Shown in pieces: positions 45,058-54,675 of a stretch of 64,000 nt of DNA (position 1 is its first letter; each line of letters starts with the position of its first letter). Where the stretch lies: the NCBI RefSeq assembly GCF_019802345.1, contig NZ_JAINDZ010000016.1:51173-115172 (forward strand), in the 5' to 3' direction. The translations under genes were made by a program, and so were the position numbers. The notes below the pieces were generated by a model. It searched no databases and was not told the origin of the DNA. It saw only the letters and a program-made list of their open reading frames with translations. The stretch comes from Methylosinus sp. Sm6. Its GTDB lineage: Bacteria; Pseudomonadota; Alphaproteobacteria; Rhizobiales; Beijerinckiaceae.

Positions 45058-47082
45058 TCAGCCCGCCACGGGCGGCGCGGAGCCTGCACCGGCGGGCGGC
45101 GGAAAGGCGCTGACGCGCCATTCCGCATTCGTGCGGCACGGGTTGAAGGCCGACGGGGGCTTTTCCGCGGCGAGATGCAGCGCGTCGAATTGGTCGGCAA
45201 ATTCGTTCGGATCGATCTGCCCGCTCTCGATCCGCGTGTTCAGATCTTCCATCAGGCGCCGCTCGATGGTCGAGCCGAAGAAACTTTGCGCGAAATCGAG
45301 CCCTGGCTTCCCATATTTGAAGTCGTAGGCGCGCACGAACTCCGTCCGCGCATCGATGTAGGCGCGCAGATTCTTCTTATACACCACGAGCTCCTTGGCC
45401 CCGCAGGAAAATAGTGAACAATTTCGCGCTGCTCGCTCCAGCAACATTTCTCCTTCGATGGCGTTGAACGTGCCTAATTTGTCATTCAATCTGTAATGGA
45501 GCACATCGTCCCGATCCATCCGGAAAGGCTGAAACGCCTTCACACCCGGGTCGTAGGGATCGTGATCGCCGAGCGGAAAGCAATCGGCGGACGTCGTTCG
45601 CAGCGTCGCCTGCTGTTTGCGATCGGGCGCGACCTTCGCAAATTCGCCGATCTTTCGAGACGCCCCGCTGGAAGAAAAACGGCTGGACATCTCCATCGGG
45701 ATATTGAACGCCTTCTGCATGCGATCGCCAAAGGCTTCGAGCTGCGCTTTGTCGGCCGTGCCCGTGAGCACGGCGATATCGAGGCGCCACCAATCGAGCA
45801 GCACGCCGAGATTAGGATCGATGAACGTGCCGACGCTGAGAATGACCGCGGCGCCGATTGCCTCCGTCGGCCATATCACATGCCGATCCCCGATCCAGCG
45901 CGGCATGCGGTCGATCGCGTCGCGGACCGCCGCAAATGTGATGCCGTTATTGCGCCCCGCCGCCGAAGCTTCAGCGCCCGCCGTGGTGAGGTTCGGGATA
46001 GCGCCGCGCAGCGCCGCTATGCGCTCGCGCGGACTGGGGTGCATCGAAAACGGTCCGCCGTCGGGAGAGGCGAACAGCATCGCCTCTATCGCGATGTCCG
46101 CGTGCGGCAGCGCCTCACATCCTTCGATCTTGCGCAGCGCGGAAGCGAGCGCCTCGGGGTCCTTCGTCAGCTCCACAGCGCCGGCGTCGGCCATGAAGGC
46201 GCGCGCTTTGGCGACAAGATGACGCGCCAGCCAACCGCCGAAAATGACGACGCATACGCCCCACAGGGTGAGCGCGAGAACGTAGGTTGCAAACGGCAGG
46301 AGCAGCAGCAGAACAAAGCGCGGCTTTCTGAGATAATGCTCCAGCACGCTCCACGCCGCGCGGAACAGGATGCCGCAGAAGATCGACGCGACAGCCGTCA
46401 GACGGATGTCATTATTCTTGATGCGGACGAGCTCGTGCGCGAGAACGGCTTCGAGCTCGCGATCGTCGAGGGCGTCGAGAAGCCCGCGCGTGACCGCGAT
46501 CATCGCCGATCTTTGCGTCAGTCCGGCGGCGTAGGCGTTGCGCGCCGATGATTCGATGACGTGGATCGACGGCCGCGGCGCGCCCGAGAGAATGCTGAGA
46601 GTCTCGACGAGATTATAGACCCGCGGCTCGGCGATGCGCGTCGCGGGCCGGGCGCACGTCGCGCTCTTGACCGCCCGCATGAAGAAAAGCCAAGCGATCG
46701 CGAACCACACTCCGCCTGCGACGAGCGTCTCCCACCACAGGTTATTATAAAGGGAGCGGAAGAACGGCGCGTCGAAGACTCCCGTGACGACGCGCTTGTC
46801 GTCGGCGTCTTTCTGGAGCTTGTTCTCGGCGCGTTCTTTTTGCGCCGGGGTTTGCGCGCGCTGCATGGCGAGATTGTCGTCGCGATGCAGAAGCCACGTC
46901 GTGAACGTGTCGATCCGCTCGAAGACGAGGCGCGCATGCGCCATGCCGCCGAGATGAACGCTGAAATTGAGCATCTCGAACATCAGCAGGAACGCCGCCA
47001 GCAGCAGCAGCGATTTTGCGTTGTTCTTCTCGATATGCCCGAAAAGGCCGTTGGCCGGCAGCAGACCGCCGAGGAAGGACAT
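45058..47082 (-). CDS. M48-family membrane protein with degenerate zinc site (LemA partner)
   Basis: Membrane protein (674 aa) with the HtpX/M48 layout: two N-terminal helices (about 23-45 and 120-137), then a peptidase-like domain with RNAYAAGLTQRSAMIAVTRGLLDAL. The zinc motif reads HELVR (216-220) in place of HExxH, and the later REFxAD motif reads RAFMAD, with Ala295 in place of the zinc-ligand Glu. Two of three metal ligands are therefore missing and proteolysis is unlikely. The C-terminal 330 residues are not recognised. It follows a LemA gene by 120 bases; LemA/M48 pairs are widespread, which supports the family call. Confidence 0.82.
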   Translation of the reverse strand: MSFLGGLLPANGLFGHIEKNNAKSLLLLAAFLLMFEMLNFSVHLGGMAHARLVFERIDTFTTWLLHRDDNLAMQRAQTPAQKERAENKLQKDADDKRVVTGVFDAPFFRSLYNNLWWETLVAGGVWFAIAWLFFMRAVKSATCARPATRIAEPRVYNLVETLSILSGAPRPSIHVIESSARNAYAAGLTQRSAMIAVTRGLLDALDDRELEAVLAHELVRIKNNDIRLTAVASIFCGILFRAAWSVLEHYLRKPRFVLLLLLPFATYVLALTLWGVCVVIFGGWLARHLVAKARAFMADAGAVELTKDPEALASALRKIEGCEALPHADIAIEAMLFASPDGGPFSMHPSPRERIAALRGAIPNLTTAGAEASAAGRNNGITFAAVRDAIDRMPRWIGDRHVIWPTEAIGAAVILSVGTFIDPNLGVLLDWWRLDIAVLTGTADKAQLEAFGDRMQKAFNIPMEMSSRFSSSGASRKIGEFAKVAPDRKQQATLRTTSADCFPLGDHDPYDPGVKAFQPFRMDRDDVLHYRLNDKLGTFNAIEGEMLLERAARNCSLFSCGAKELVVYKKNLRAYIDARTEFVRAYDFKYGKPGLDFAQSFFGSTIERRLMEDLNTRIESGQIDPNEFADQFDALHLAAEKPPSAFNPCRTNAEWRVSAFPPPAGAGSAPPVAG

Positions 47083-47202
47083 GGCGTTAAGCTCCTGTCG
47101 TCAATGTCTGACGCGATTGGCGGCGCAGCTGAGACCAAACGCGAGATAAAAATAAGCAACGCCCCACGCATATCGGCCCGCAGAGCGGCGCGGTTGTCGT
47201 CA

Positions 47203-47763
47203 TCACATTTTCAGAACCGGCGCGTCATCGAGCAACACGCGTTCGACGCCAATGTCATAGAACTGGCGCCGCGCGAGACGCAGCGGTCCCGCGAGGAGAT
47301 TGACGGGGAACTGGCGCAGCGTCGCGTTATATTCATTGACGGTTGCGTTGAGATATCGGCGCGCCGCGGACAGCTTGTTCTCCGTATCGGCGATCTCCAG
47401 GCGCAATTCGCGGAAGTGCTGCGAGGCCTTGATATCCGGATAGGTTTCGGCGATGGTGAGAAGCTGCTGCACGCCGGCGCCGAGCGTCGTCTCGGCGAGG
47501 AGCCGCGCCTGCGGCGACGCGGCGCCCACGGCGGCGGCGCGCGCCTGCGTCACCTTTTCGATGGCGTCGCGCTCATGTTGCGCAAAGCCTTTGACCATCT
47601 CCAGCAAATTCGGCAGCAGACCATGACGATGCTTGATCTGCACGTCGATGTCGGCCGCCGCCTGCTCGCAACGCGAGTCGAGCGCGATGACGCGATTATA
47701 AACCTGCCAGATCAATATCGCGACGACGCCGAGAACGGCCGCTAAAATCGTGCATATCGACAT
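47203..47763 (-). CDS. LemA family protein
   Basis: Membrane-anchored helical protein (186 aa). One N-terminal membrane helix (TILAAVLGVVAILIWQVYNRVIAL) is followed by the LemA core: DVQIKHRHGLLPNLLEMVKGFAQHE, ETYPDIKASQHFRELRLEIADTENKLSAARRYLNATVNEYN and the closing FPVNLLAG (family FPxxxxA). Start ATG 47763; an ATG at 47784 is in frame. The partner M48-like gene is downstream on the same strand and a PspA gene diverges from it, suggesting an envelope-stress group. Confidence 0.93.
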   Translation of the reverse strand: MSICTILAAVLGVVAILIWQVYNRVIALDSRCEQAAADIDVQIKHRHGLLPNLLEMVKGFAQHERDAIEKVTQARAAAVGAASPQARLLAETTLGAGVQQLLTIAETYPDIKASQHFRELRLEIADTENKLSAARRYLNATVNEYNATLRQFPVNLLAGPLRLARRQFYDIGVERVLLDDAPVLKM

Positions 47764-47978
47764 TTTTTGATGCTCCTGTCGCATTCGTCGGCGAGTGTCG
47801 CGCTCGCGCTTTGCCGGAAAGTTACCGAGAAATCGCCTTCGAGAACGCGGTTACCGACGCTTGAATGATGTCGACCAAATCTCGGGCGCGTATTAACGCG
47901 GACTTAGAACCATGCCGCGTATATTCAGCAAGTTGCTCTTCGCATCGGCAATGTGATGCGGACACGGAGATTGGCGTC

Positions 47979-48650
47979 ATGACTGAATCTATTGCGACGC
48001 GCGTGAAGCGTATTTTGTCGGCGAGCATCGCCGATTTGGTCGATCGTCTCGAAGCTGCTCAAGGCGAGAGCGTGATGAAGGAGACGATCCGCGAAATCGA
48101 GCTGGTGATCGACGAAGCGCGCGTCGAGAGCGGCCGCGCCGCCGCCAAGCGGCTTCAAGCGGTGCGCCAAGCGCAAATGACGCGGGACAAAATCGCCGAT
48201 CTCGCCCGGCGCGCTAAAGAGGCGCTCGAAGAATCGCGCGAAGACCTCGCCGAGGCCGCGATTTCGCGCCAGATCGATCTCGAGGCGCAGATCGTCGCGC
48301 TCGCGGGCGCCGAATGCGACGCCGGCAATGCGGAAGACGCAATCGAGCGCGATATCGCCGCGCTGACGGCGCGCAAGAAGGAAATGGAGGAAAGCCTCGC
48401 CGCCTTTGTGTCGTCACGTCGCGAAGCCGAGCGCAATATGGGGTTCAAGCCGGAAGGGGGGATGACGCCGGACCGCCGCGCCGAAAATGCCGCCGCCGCT
48501 TTCGACCGCGCGATGAAGGCCACAGCAGGCGACATGCCGGCAATGGCGCCCGTGCGGGCGGAGACGAGCGCGCAACTCGCCGAGCTCGACGTGCTCCTGC
48601 GCCAAAAACAGGTCGCCGAGCGCCTCGCTGCGTTGAAGGCCTCGATGTGA
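47979..48650 (+). CDS. PspA/IM30 family protein
   Basis: Predicted membrane-remodelling or phage-shock protein (223 aa), almost wholly coiled coil. It begins with MTESIATRVKRILSASIADLVDRLE, the PspA-type amphipathic helix 0 and helix 1, and continues with long charged helices to the end. ATG 47979 opens this helix; the frame upstream is not coding. It is divergent from lemA with 215 bases between starts, so a shared promoter region is possible. Confidence 0.85.
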   Translation: MTESIATRVKRILSASIADLVDRLEAAQGESVMKETIREIELVIDEARVESGRAAAKRLQAVRQAQMTRDKIADLARRAKEALEESREDLAEAAISRQIDLEAQIVALAGAECDAGNAEDAIERDIAALTARKKEMEESLAAFVSSRREAERNMGFKPEGGMTPDRRAENAAAAFDRAMKATAGDMPAMAPVRAETSAQLAELDVLLRQKQVAERLAALKASM

Positions 48651-48824
48651 GCCGGAGCCGTGACAGAGTTTCGAGTCGTAGGAAGAAGCTCTCGTGAGGA
48701 CGGGCCCCCTAGCGAACGTCGGCTCCTGGCGCAATGGCGAAATTCAAATCGACCCGCGACCGAGCGACGTTTGACAACGTCGGGGTCGCGCCTACGATGC
48801 CATTGCTATCGTAAAGCGCTCCGA

Positions 48825-48971
48825 GTGGCACAGCTCTCAGTCCGCAATCTCGACGACGAGGTGAAGCGAAAGCTTCAGCGCCTCGCGCTGCAGCATGGGC
48901 GCGGCATGGAGGAGGAAGCACTCCCTATTTTGTCCGCGGCGGTCGAAAGGCTCGGAAGCGAAATACTATGA
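48825..48971 (+). CDS. Short FitA-like ribbon-helix-helix antitoxin, orphan
   Basis: Peptide of 48 aa from GTG 48825: VAQLSVRNLDDEVKRKLQRL, followed by QHGRGMEEEALPIL. This is the N-terminal DNA-binding half of FitA/VapB antitoxins (xQLxVRxLDDxV...HGRSMEEExRxIL). Intact FitA proteins are about 75-85 aa; here the toxin-binding tail is nearly absent. No PIN-domain toxin gene follows: the next plus-strand sequence is 70 bases of GC-rich spacer before a convergent gene. Probably a relic of a toxin-antitoxin pair. Confidence 0.65.
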   Translation: MAQLSVRNLDDEVKRKLQRLALQHGRGMEEEALPILSAAVERLGSEIL

Positions 48972-49009
48972 CCAGGCCTCCCGGGCCGCCTCCGAATTCG
49001 CGGATCCCT

Positions 49010-49027
49010 CTCCCGCCGAAGCGGGAG
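49010..49027. repeat. GC-rich intergenic hairpin
   Basis: CTCCCGC-CGAA-GCGGGAG, a perfect 7-bp stem with a 4-base loop between the FitA-like gene and the end of the cytochrome c1 gene. It resembles the palindromes near 36150 and 56110 and may act as a weak terminator for either side. Confidence 0.55.
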
Positions 49028-49040
49028 AAGGAGAAGCGCA

Positions 49041-49922
49041 TCAGTGCGCCTGTTCCCAAATCTTGCGCTTGGTGAAATAGGCCAGCACCGACAGCACGAT
49101 CAGGAACAGCGCCACGCGCAGGCCGATCTCCTTGCGCTCGTCGAGATGCGGCTCGGCCGCCCACATCAGGAAGGCGCTCACATCCTTCGAATATTGATCG
49201 GCTGTCTGCGCCGCGCCGTCGTCATAGGTCACGACGCCGTCGGAGAGCGGCGGCGGCATGCCGATGCGATGGCCGGGCATGTAGACATTGTAATATTGCC
49301 CGGCGGGCAGCTCGACGCCATGTGGCGCGTCCGTATAGCCGTTCAGCAGCGCGACGATATAGTCGACGCCATGCTCCTGATAGGAGAAGCCCGGCAGCGC
49401 GTCGGCGAGAAACAGCGGAAAGCCGCGCGAAAAGCCGCGCGCCTTGGCCAGAACCGACATATCCGGCGGATAGGCGCCGTTGAAGGCCGCGCGAGCCGCC
49501 TGCTCATTGGGGAAAGGCGGCGGAAAGCGGTCGCTGAGCCGGCCCGGACGCTCGAAATATTCGCCCTGGTCGTTCGGCCCGTCCTTGATCTTGTAGCTCT
49601 CGGCGATCGCCTTCGCCTCGGCCTCGGAAAACTGCGGCCCGCCCTTTTCGGCGAGATTGCGGAAGGCGAGGTGCTGAAGCGAATGGCAGGAGGAGCAGAC
49701 CTCTTTGTAGACCTTGAAGCCGCGCTTCAATTGCGCGGCGTCGTAGCGGCCGAACATGCCCGCGAAGCTCCATTGCTGGAGCGGCGGCTTGGGCTGCGAA
49801 TGCCCGCCGTCCGACGCGAGCGCCGGGAGAGCGGCGCCGAGCGCGACGCTCAGGGAAAAGCCGATCGCCGAGCGGCGCATCATCGAGACGATCATGGTCG
49901 AAATCCCGCGCGCGTCACGCAT
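49041..49922 (-). CDS. petC: Cytochrome c1 of the bc1 complex
   Basis: Membrane-anchored c-type cytochrome (293 aa) carrying electrons from the Rieske protein to cytochrome c. The heme site is [11 protein letters not shown] (CxxCH); the sixth-ligand Met lies in the later P-D-M-S-V region; a C-terminal anchor helix ([14 protein letters not shown]) is followed by KRKIWEQAH. An N-terminal signal peptide ([19 protein letters not shown]) precedes. ATG 49922 has GGAGAG seven bases upstream and overlaps the petB stop by 8 bases; ATGs at 49895 and 49883 are in frame. Confidence 0.95.
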   Translation of the reverse strand: MRDARGISTMIVSMMRRSAIGFSLSVALGAALPALASDGGHSQPKPPLQQWSFAGMFGRYDAAQLKRGFKVYKEVCSSCHSLQHLAFRNLAEKGGPQFSEAEAKAIAESYKIKDGPNDQGEYFERPGRLSDRFPPPFPNEQAARAAFNGAYPPDMSVLAKARGFSRGFPLFLADALPGFSYQEHGVDYIVALLNGYTDAPHGVELPAGQYYNVYMPGHRIGMPPPLSDGVVTYDDGAAQTADQYSKDVSAFLMWAAEPHLDERKEIGLRVALFLIVLSVLAYFTKRKIWEQAH

Positions 49923-51153
49923 GAGCGCTCTCCCCGGACTGCAGCGCGGCCGCAATAGACTTCGGCTCCGGCAGAGTCTTCTCATATTTGCCGAGCAGAG
50001 GCAGGACCACGAGGAAATAGAGGAAATAGCAGGCCGTCAGCACGCGCGCGGCGAAGAGATAGACGCCCTCCGCCGGCTGCGCGCCGAGATAGCCGAGTCC
50101 GACCGACACCGCGACGAAGGCCCAGAAGAATTTCTTGAACAGCGGCCGAAACACGCCGGAGCGCACTTTGGACGTGTCGAGCCAGGGCAGCGCCGCGACG
50201 ATCAGGATCGAGGCGAACAGAGCGATGACGCCGACGAGCTTGCTCGGGATCGCGCGCAGGATCGCGTAGAAGGGCAGGAAATACCATTCCGGCACGATAT
50301 GCGGCGGCGTCACCAGCGGATTGGCCTCGATGTAATTATCGGGATGGCCCGTGTAGTTCGGCACAAAGAAGGTGAGCCAGGCGTAGAGCAGAAGGAACAC
50401 GGCGACGCCGACCGAATCCTTCAGCGTCGCATAGGGCGTGAAGGGCAGCGTCTCCTTCTTCATTTCCTTCACCTCGACGCCGGTCGGATTGTTCTGGCCG
50501 GTGACATGCAGCGCCCAGACATGCAGGCCGACCACCGCCAGGATGACGAAGGGCAGGAGGTAGTGCAGCGCAAAGAAGCGGTTCAGCGTCGCATTGTCCA
50601 CCGAATAGCCGCCGAGCAGCCAGGTGGTGATGGAATTGCCGACCACCGGAATGGCGGTGAAGAGATTGGTGATGACCGTCGCCGCCCAGAACGACATCTG
50701 GCCCCAGGGCAGCACATAGCCGAGAAAGCCCGTCGCCATCATCAGCATGAAGATCACGACGCCGAGGATCCACAAGACTTCGCGCGGCTCCTTGTAGGAG
50801 CCGTAATACATGCCGCGGAAGATGTGGATATAGACGGCGAGGAAGAACATGGAGGCGCCATTGGCGTGCGCATAGCGCAGCGCCCAGCCCCAGTTCACGT
50901 CGCGCATGATGTGCTCGATCGAGTCGAAGGCGAGCGTCGTCTCCGGCGTGTAATGCATGGTCAGCACGACGCCGGTCAGGATCTGCGCGATCAGCATGAC
51001 CGACAGGATGGCGCCGAAGGTCCACAAATAGTTGAGGTTCTTCGGCACCGGATAGGCGACGAAGGATTCGTGCAGGAAGCCGAGGATCGGCAGGCGCCGC
51101 TCGAGCCAGCGCGCGAAGCCGCTCTTCGGCGTGTAAGTCGAATGTCCGCTCAT
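49915..51153 (-). CDS. petB: Cytochrome b of the bc1 complex
   Basis: Core quinol-oxidising subunit (412 aa) with eight membrane helices. Visible are the heme-ligand helices B and D ([26 protein letters not shown], then [20 protein letters not shown]), the [15 protein letters not shown]o-site region and [16 protein letters not shown] (PEWY motif). Start ATG 51153 ([12 protein letters not shown]) matches family N-termini; the upstream open frame is not used. Second gene of the petABC operon. Confidence 0.97.
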   Translation of the reverse strand: MSGHSTYTPKSGFARWLERRLPILGFLHESFVAYPVPKNLNYLWTFGAILSVMLIAQILTGVVLTMHYTPETTLAFDSIEHIMRDVNWGWALRYAHANGASMFFLAVYIHIFRGMYYGSYKEPREVLWILGVVIFMLMMATGFLGYVLPWGQMSFWAATVITNLFTAIPVVGNSITTWLLGGYSVDNATLNRFFALHYLLPFVILAVVGLHVWALHVTGQNNPTGVEVKEMKKETLPFTPYATLKDSVGVAVFLLLYAWLTFFVPNYTGHPDNYIEANPLVTPPHIVPEWYFLPFYAILRAIPSKLVGVIALFASILIVAALPWLDTSKVRSGVFRPLFKKFFWAFVAVSVGLGYLGAQPAEGVYLFAARVLTACYFLYFLVVLPLLGKYEKTLPEPKSIAAALQSGESAHA

Positions 51154-51199
51154 GAGGGTCGTCTCGGAATGCTTATTGGGACGGGACGTCGCGCCGCGC

Positions 51200-51718
51200 T
51201 CAGCCGATCTTGATCTTGGCGTCGGTGAGGAAGCTGTATTGCGGCACTTCGAGATTGGTGGGCGCCGGGCCGCTGCGGATGCGCCCCGAAGTGTCGTAGG
51301 TCGAGCCGTGGCAGGGGCAGAACCAACCGTCGAACTCGCCCTCATGGCCGGTCGGAATGCAGCCGAGATGCGTGCAGACGCCGACGACGACGAGCCATTC
51401 CGGCTTCTGCACCCGCGCCGAATCGGGCTGCGGGTCGGGCAGCGAGGCGAGGCTGACGTTCTGCGCCGCCTCGATTTCCTTCTTGGTGCGATGGCGCACG
51501 AAGACCGGCTTGCCGCGCCATTTCACCGTGACGATCTGCCCCTCGGGAATGGCGGAGATGTCGAGCTCCGTCGACGCCAGAGCCAGAGTGGAGGCGTCGG
51601 GATTCATCTGCGCGATCAGCGGCCAGACCGCCGCGCCCGCGGCGACCGCCGCGCCCGCGCCGGTGGCGATGAACAATATATCCCGGCGGTTCGGCTCCGC
51701 CTTTGTCGCATTGCTCAC
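51200..51718 (-). CDS. petA: Rieske iron-sulfur protein of the bc1 complex
   Basis: [2Fe-2S] subunit (172 aa). A twin-arginine-type signal/anchor ([20 protein letters not shown]) is followed by the cluster-binding boxes CTHLGC and CPCHGS. GTG 51718 (reads as [13 protein letters not shown]) is 8 bases after GAGAGG and gives the usual length; an ATG at 51760 in the same frame would add 14 residues. First gene of the operon; a possible promoter lies about 200 bases upstream. Confidence 0.95.
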   Translation of the reverse strand: MSNATKAEPNRRDILFIATGAGAAVAAGAAVWPLIAQMNPDASTLALASTELDISAIPEGQIVTVKWRGKPVFVRHRTKKEIEAAQNVSLASLPDPQPDSARVQKPEWLVVVGVCTHLGCIPTGHEGEFDGWFCPCHGSTYDTSGRIRSGPAPTNLEVPQYSFLTDAKIKIG

Positions 51719-52233
51719 TTCTACAACCTCTCTCGCGAGTTCGATCCCGTTTTCGCACACCGAGGACGATGACGGCTCTGAATTGCGAATAGATGCGAAT
51801 CCATTCGCTCCTGGCGCGCCCGTTCGTCGAGCAATCTGCCCCGAACCGTGGCCGCCCGCCGTTGGGAGGCTCCGACCGCCGCCGGATCACTGACGTGGAT
51901 CACGACACTTGTCCACAAACGGCCCCCAGGAAAATTTGTCAACCGCTGGAGTGGCCAGCGTTCTTCGAGCCTCCTCTGCTCGTCGCCCACGCCCATCGAC
52001 AGACGCTGGAAGCCGCGCCCGGCTGCGACGACACGCCGCGGATGCGGGCCGGCGTTTTCGACGCTTTTGCGACGTCCCATAGGCGCCGGCGAAGTCTTCG
52101 GTCGCGACGATCACGACATGCTGCGCAATTCCCACAATCGCGCGCGCCGAGCCTTCGGCGCTAGCGTCACAAGGGTCGGTCGGAGGGCCGGTCCCCGAGG
52201 CGACCCGAAGACGCGCGAATGCGGAGAACCTGC
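51719..52233. other. Non-coding stretch upstream of petA
   Basis: About 515 bases between divergent genes with no ORF that looks coding on either strand. It should hold the petABC promoter and that of the hypothetical gene at 52234. A candidate promoter is listed separately. Confidence 0.5.
51914..51942 (-). promoter_or_regulatory. Candidate sigma-70 promoter for petABC
   Basis: On the minus strand TTGACA (51942-51937) is followed after exactly 17 bases by TTTGTG (51919-51914). The -35 is perfect and the -10 weak. It is about 195 bases upstream of the petA GTG start. Confidence 0.3.
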
Positions 52234-53115
52234 ATGGGCACCTACATCGCTCATACCAGGCGTAAGATCAAACCCGCCAAGGCCGAGGGCGTCGCCGAGG
52301 CCGACCCTGCGGCGATCGCCGCCCGCGAGCGGGAACTCGCCGAGAGGCGCGAGCAGCAACGCGCCGCTGAGGAGCGCGCCCGGGCGGAAAAGGCGGCCCG
52401 GACCTTGATGCGAGCGGTCGAAAAGCGCATGTCGCCGGCCGAGCCCGACACGTCCGGGCGCCGGCGCACTGCGGTGCGCGCCGCCGGAATCGTGCTGATC
52501 TCGGCGACCGGCGGCCTGCGGACCGAGAGCGTCGCGATGCATCGCCTGCCCGGCAGCGTCGGCTCCGAGCTGTGGCGCGCCGACGTGCGCTTCGAGACCG
52601 AGAACCGCGTCACCCATTATATCAATGATCCCGGCTCCCCCGCCGATCTCGACGCTCTCCACGCGATGCGCGCGCTCGCCCCCCGAATCGCCGAGCATCT
52701 GTTCATGGGGCCGCCCTTCGACGATCACATCGACCGCAATAATCTCGTCACGGCGCAGCGCCTCGCCGAATCCTTCATGCACAAATCGCATTACACCGCT
52801 TCCCTCGCGGAGCCGGAAAAGCGGGCGCTCTGCCGCTCGATCTTCGACGAGCTGCAGCATGTCGCGGCGATGCGCCTTCGGCATTTGAGCGGCTCGGTGG
52901 AGCGCCTCGTCGACGGCTTGATGCACAAGACCAGACTCTCGCGCTCGGAGCTGAACGCGCTCCTCGCGTCGATCTACGACGGCTATGAGGAGTTCCGCCG
53001 CGCCGAGGCGCAGCGCGGCCCGTCGCCTCCGGGCCGCGCGGCGGAGCCGCCGGCCGAGCCGGAGCAGCTTCTCGAGGATCAGCGCCCCGCGGCCACCGGC
53101 ACGCACGGCTTCTGA
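52234..53115 (+). CDS. Hypothetical protein
   Basis: Protein of 293 aa, unrecognised. The N-terminal 70 residues are charged and Ala/Arg/Glu-rich, probably a helix or coiled coil (AAIAARERELAERREQQRAA). A central domain contains TGGLRTESVAMHRLPGSVG and ADLDALHAMRALAPRIAEHLF, followed by helical segments (RSIFDELQHVAAMRLRHLSG). The last 35 residues are Pro/Glu-rich. ATG 52234 has GGAG upstream. No signal peptide or membrane helix. Its neighbours give no functional clue. Confidence 0.65.
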   Translation: MGTYIAHTRRKIKPAKAEGVAEADPAAIAARERELAERREQQRAAEERARAEKAARTLMRAVEKRMSPAEPDTSGRRRTAVRAAGIVLISATGGLRTESVAMHRLPGSVGSELWRADVRFETENRVTHYINDPGSPADLDALHAMRALAPRIAEHLFMGPPFDDHIDRNNLVTAQRLAESFMHKSHYTASLAEPEKRALCRSIFDELQHVAAMRLRHLSGSVERLVDGLMHKTRLSRSELNALLASIYDGYEEFRRAEAQRGPSPPGRAAEPPAEPEQLLEDQRPAATGTHGF

Positions 53116-53118
53116 TCC

Positions 53119-53517
53119 TCAGCCCATCGCGAGGAAGGCGCCGAATGCGGCGACGATCAGCAGCAGCGCGGCGAGCGCGACAAGCTCGCCGCGGTCGACG
53201 CGCGCCGAATGGATCGCTTCGTCGTCGAGCAGACGGCGGGTGCGGATGAAGCGCCAAGTCGCGATGGCGATGAGCGTCATGCCGCCGAGCGCCAGGAGAC
53301 CGCCGCCGTCCCGCCCGAGCGGCCCGGAAAGGCGCTCGAGCCTGTTCTCGATCTGCGCGCCGGCGGCGCCTTGCAGCGCGATCGTGCCGCCGATCGTCAG
53401 CACGAACAAATTGAACTTCTCGATGACGAAGCCGAGCGCCATCACCGCGATGCCGGTGCGCACCCAGGCGAGAAAGGTCCGCTCATTGGCGGCGTGATTG
53501 GTGTAGTCGCGAATCAT
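53119..53517 (-). CDS. DUF202 (YidH-like) membrane protein
   Basis: Small inner-membrane protein (132 aa). It opens with IRDYTNHAANERTFLAWVRTGIAVMALGF, the DUF202 signature (in two parts), followed by two more hydrophobic helices; the segment between them is charged (RFIRTRRLLDDE). ATG 53517 is chosen as it directly precedes the signature; the frame is open upstream to 53637. The function of the family is unknown. It is on the same strand as the YeeE pair, separated by 145 bases. Confidence 0.85.
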   Translation of the reverse strand: MIRDYTNHAANERTFLAWVRTGIAVMALGFVIEKFNLFVLTIGGTIALQGAAGAQIENRLERLSGPLGRDGGGLLALGGMTLIAIATWRFIRTRRLLDDEAIHSARVDRGELVALAALLLIVAAFGAFLAMG

Positions 53518-53662
53518 TCGGGCCTCTCTCCGGGCGCAGGCGGAGCGCCGCATCGTCACCGACGATGTCGAGCGCCGCAGGCTCGAAAGCAAGGGCGTCG
53601 CGCGACTGGAGCGAGCGAAATCATCGAGTGCGTCCAAAGACCATCGAGGCGCGGATCGGCGA

Positions 53663-54109
53663 TCAGCCGTCGGCTCCGTCCGCGGCGCGACGCGAAATGC
53701 GAGACGCCAGCCGTTCGAGCCCCATGCCGACGCCCATGGCGACGACGAAAACCAGAGCGCCCGTGTCGAGAAAGCCGAGATCGACGATGGCGGGCCCCGG
53801 ACATATGCCCGCCATCCCCCATCCCACGCCGAAGATCGCGCCGCCGATCAGCAGCGGCGCGTCGATCGCCGACGCCGTCGGCGCTTGCAAGGGGGCGCCG
53901 AGCAGCGCCCGCCCGCGCGCCTTCGCCAGCCGAAAGGCCACGACGCCGACCGCGACCGCGCCGCCCATGACGAGAGCGAGCGAGGGATCGAAGGCGCCGG
54001 CGATGTCCAGAAAGCCGAGCACCTTGCTCGGCGAGGTCATGCCCGAGACCTGAAGCCCGGCGCCGAACAGCAGACCGAGGGCGAAGGGGACGAGAAGCGT
54101 GTTTCGCAT
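53663..54109 (-). CDS. YeeE/YedE family half-transporter (second subunit, PmpB/DUF6691-like)
   Basis: Membrane protein (148 aa), four or so helices, matching the C-terminal half of YeeE/YedE (TsuA) sulfur-compound transporters: LLFGAGLQVSGMTSPSKVLGFLDI and IGGAIFGVGWGMAGICPGPAIV with its conserved Cys. ATG 54109 lies 5 bases after the end of the first half-gene. Pairs of this type have been linked to transport of thiosulfate or other sulfur species; the substrate here is unknown. Confidence 0.88.
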   Translation of the reverse strand: MRNTLLVPFALGLLFGAGLQVSGMTSPSKVLGFLDIAGAFDPSLALVMGGAVAVGVVAFRLAKARGRALLGAPLQAPTASAIDAPLLIGGAIFGVGWGMAGICPGPAIVDLGFLDTGALVFVVAMGVGMGLERLASRISRRAADGADG

Positions 54110-54114
54110 TCGGC

Positions 54115-54546
54115 TCAGCTCAGCGCGTGGCGAAGGACATAGACGGTCGCAAAGCCCGCCGCCATGAAGCTCGCCGTCGCGGCCAGCGAGCGCGGCGACA
54201 ATCGCGACAGGCCGCAGACGCCATGCCCGCTGGTGCAGCCGGAGCCGAGACGCGAGCCGAAGCCGACCAGCAGCCCGGCGGCGGCGAGGCGCGTCCAGGA
54301 GCCCTCGATCTCCGGCGGCGCGGCCGTCACGAACAGAGCGAGCAGGCTCGGCGCGAGGAACAGCCCGGTGAGAAAGGCCACCCGCCACGCTCTCTCGCCT
54401 AGCGGACCGGCGAGCGCTCCGGCGACGACGCCGCTCACCCCCGCGATGCGGCCCAGCAGCAGAAACGAGAGGCCCGCGGCGAGACCGATCATCGCGCCGC
54501 CCGCCAGTGAGGCCGACGGCGTGAAGCGAACCCAATCGACCTGCAT
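54115..54546 (-). CDS. YeeE/YedE family half-transporter (first subunit, PmpA-like)
   Basis: Membrane protein (143 aa), the N-terminal half of the split YeeE/YedE transporter. The signature [26 protein letters not shown] carries the two conserved Cys residues of the sulfur-relay path (given here only as two overlapping parts: [13 protein letters not shown] and SRLSPRS). Four hydrophobic helices. It heads a two-gene operon with the half-gene at 53663-54109 and diverges from the FadL-type gene. Confidence 0.9.
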   Translation of the reverse strand: MQVDWVRFTPSASLAGGAMIGLAAGLSFLLLGRIAGVSGVVAGALAGPLGERAWRVAFLTGLFLAPSLLALFVTAAPPEIEGSWTRLAAAGLLVGFGSRLGSGCTSGHGVCGLSRLSPRSLAATASFMAAGFATVYVLRHALS

Positions 54547-54675
54547 CGCGCTGCATCCCCCTGCCCGCGCCGACCGCTGCGAGACTGCGCCTTGACCGTC
54601 GACATACTTGACCTTATCGATAAATTAATGCGGAAGACTCGTCCAGACGGATATCTTCGTTCCCAGGGGGAATTA

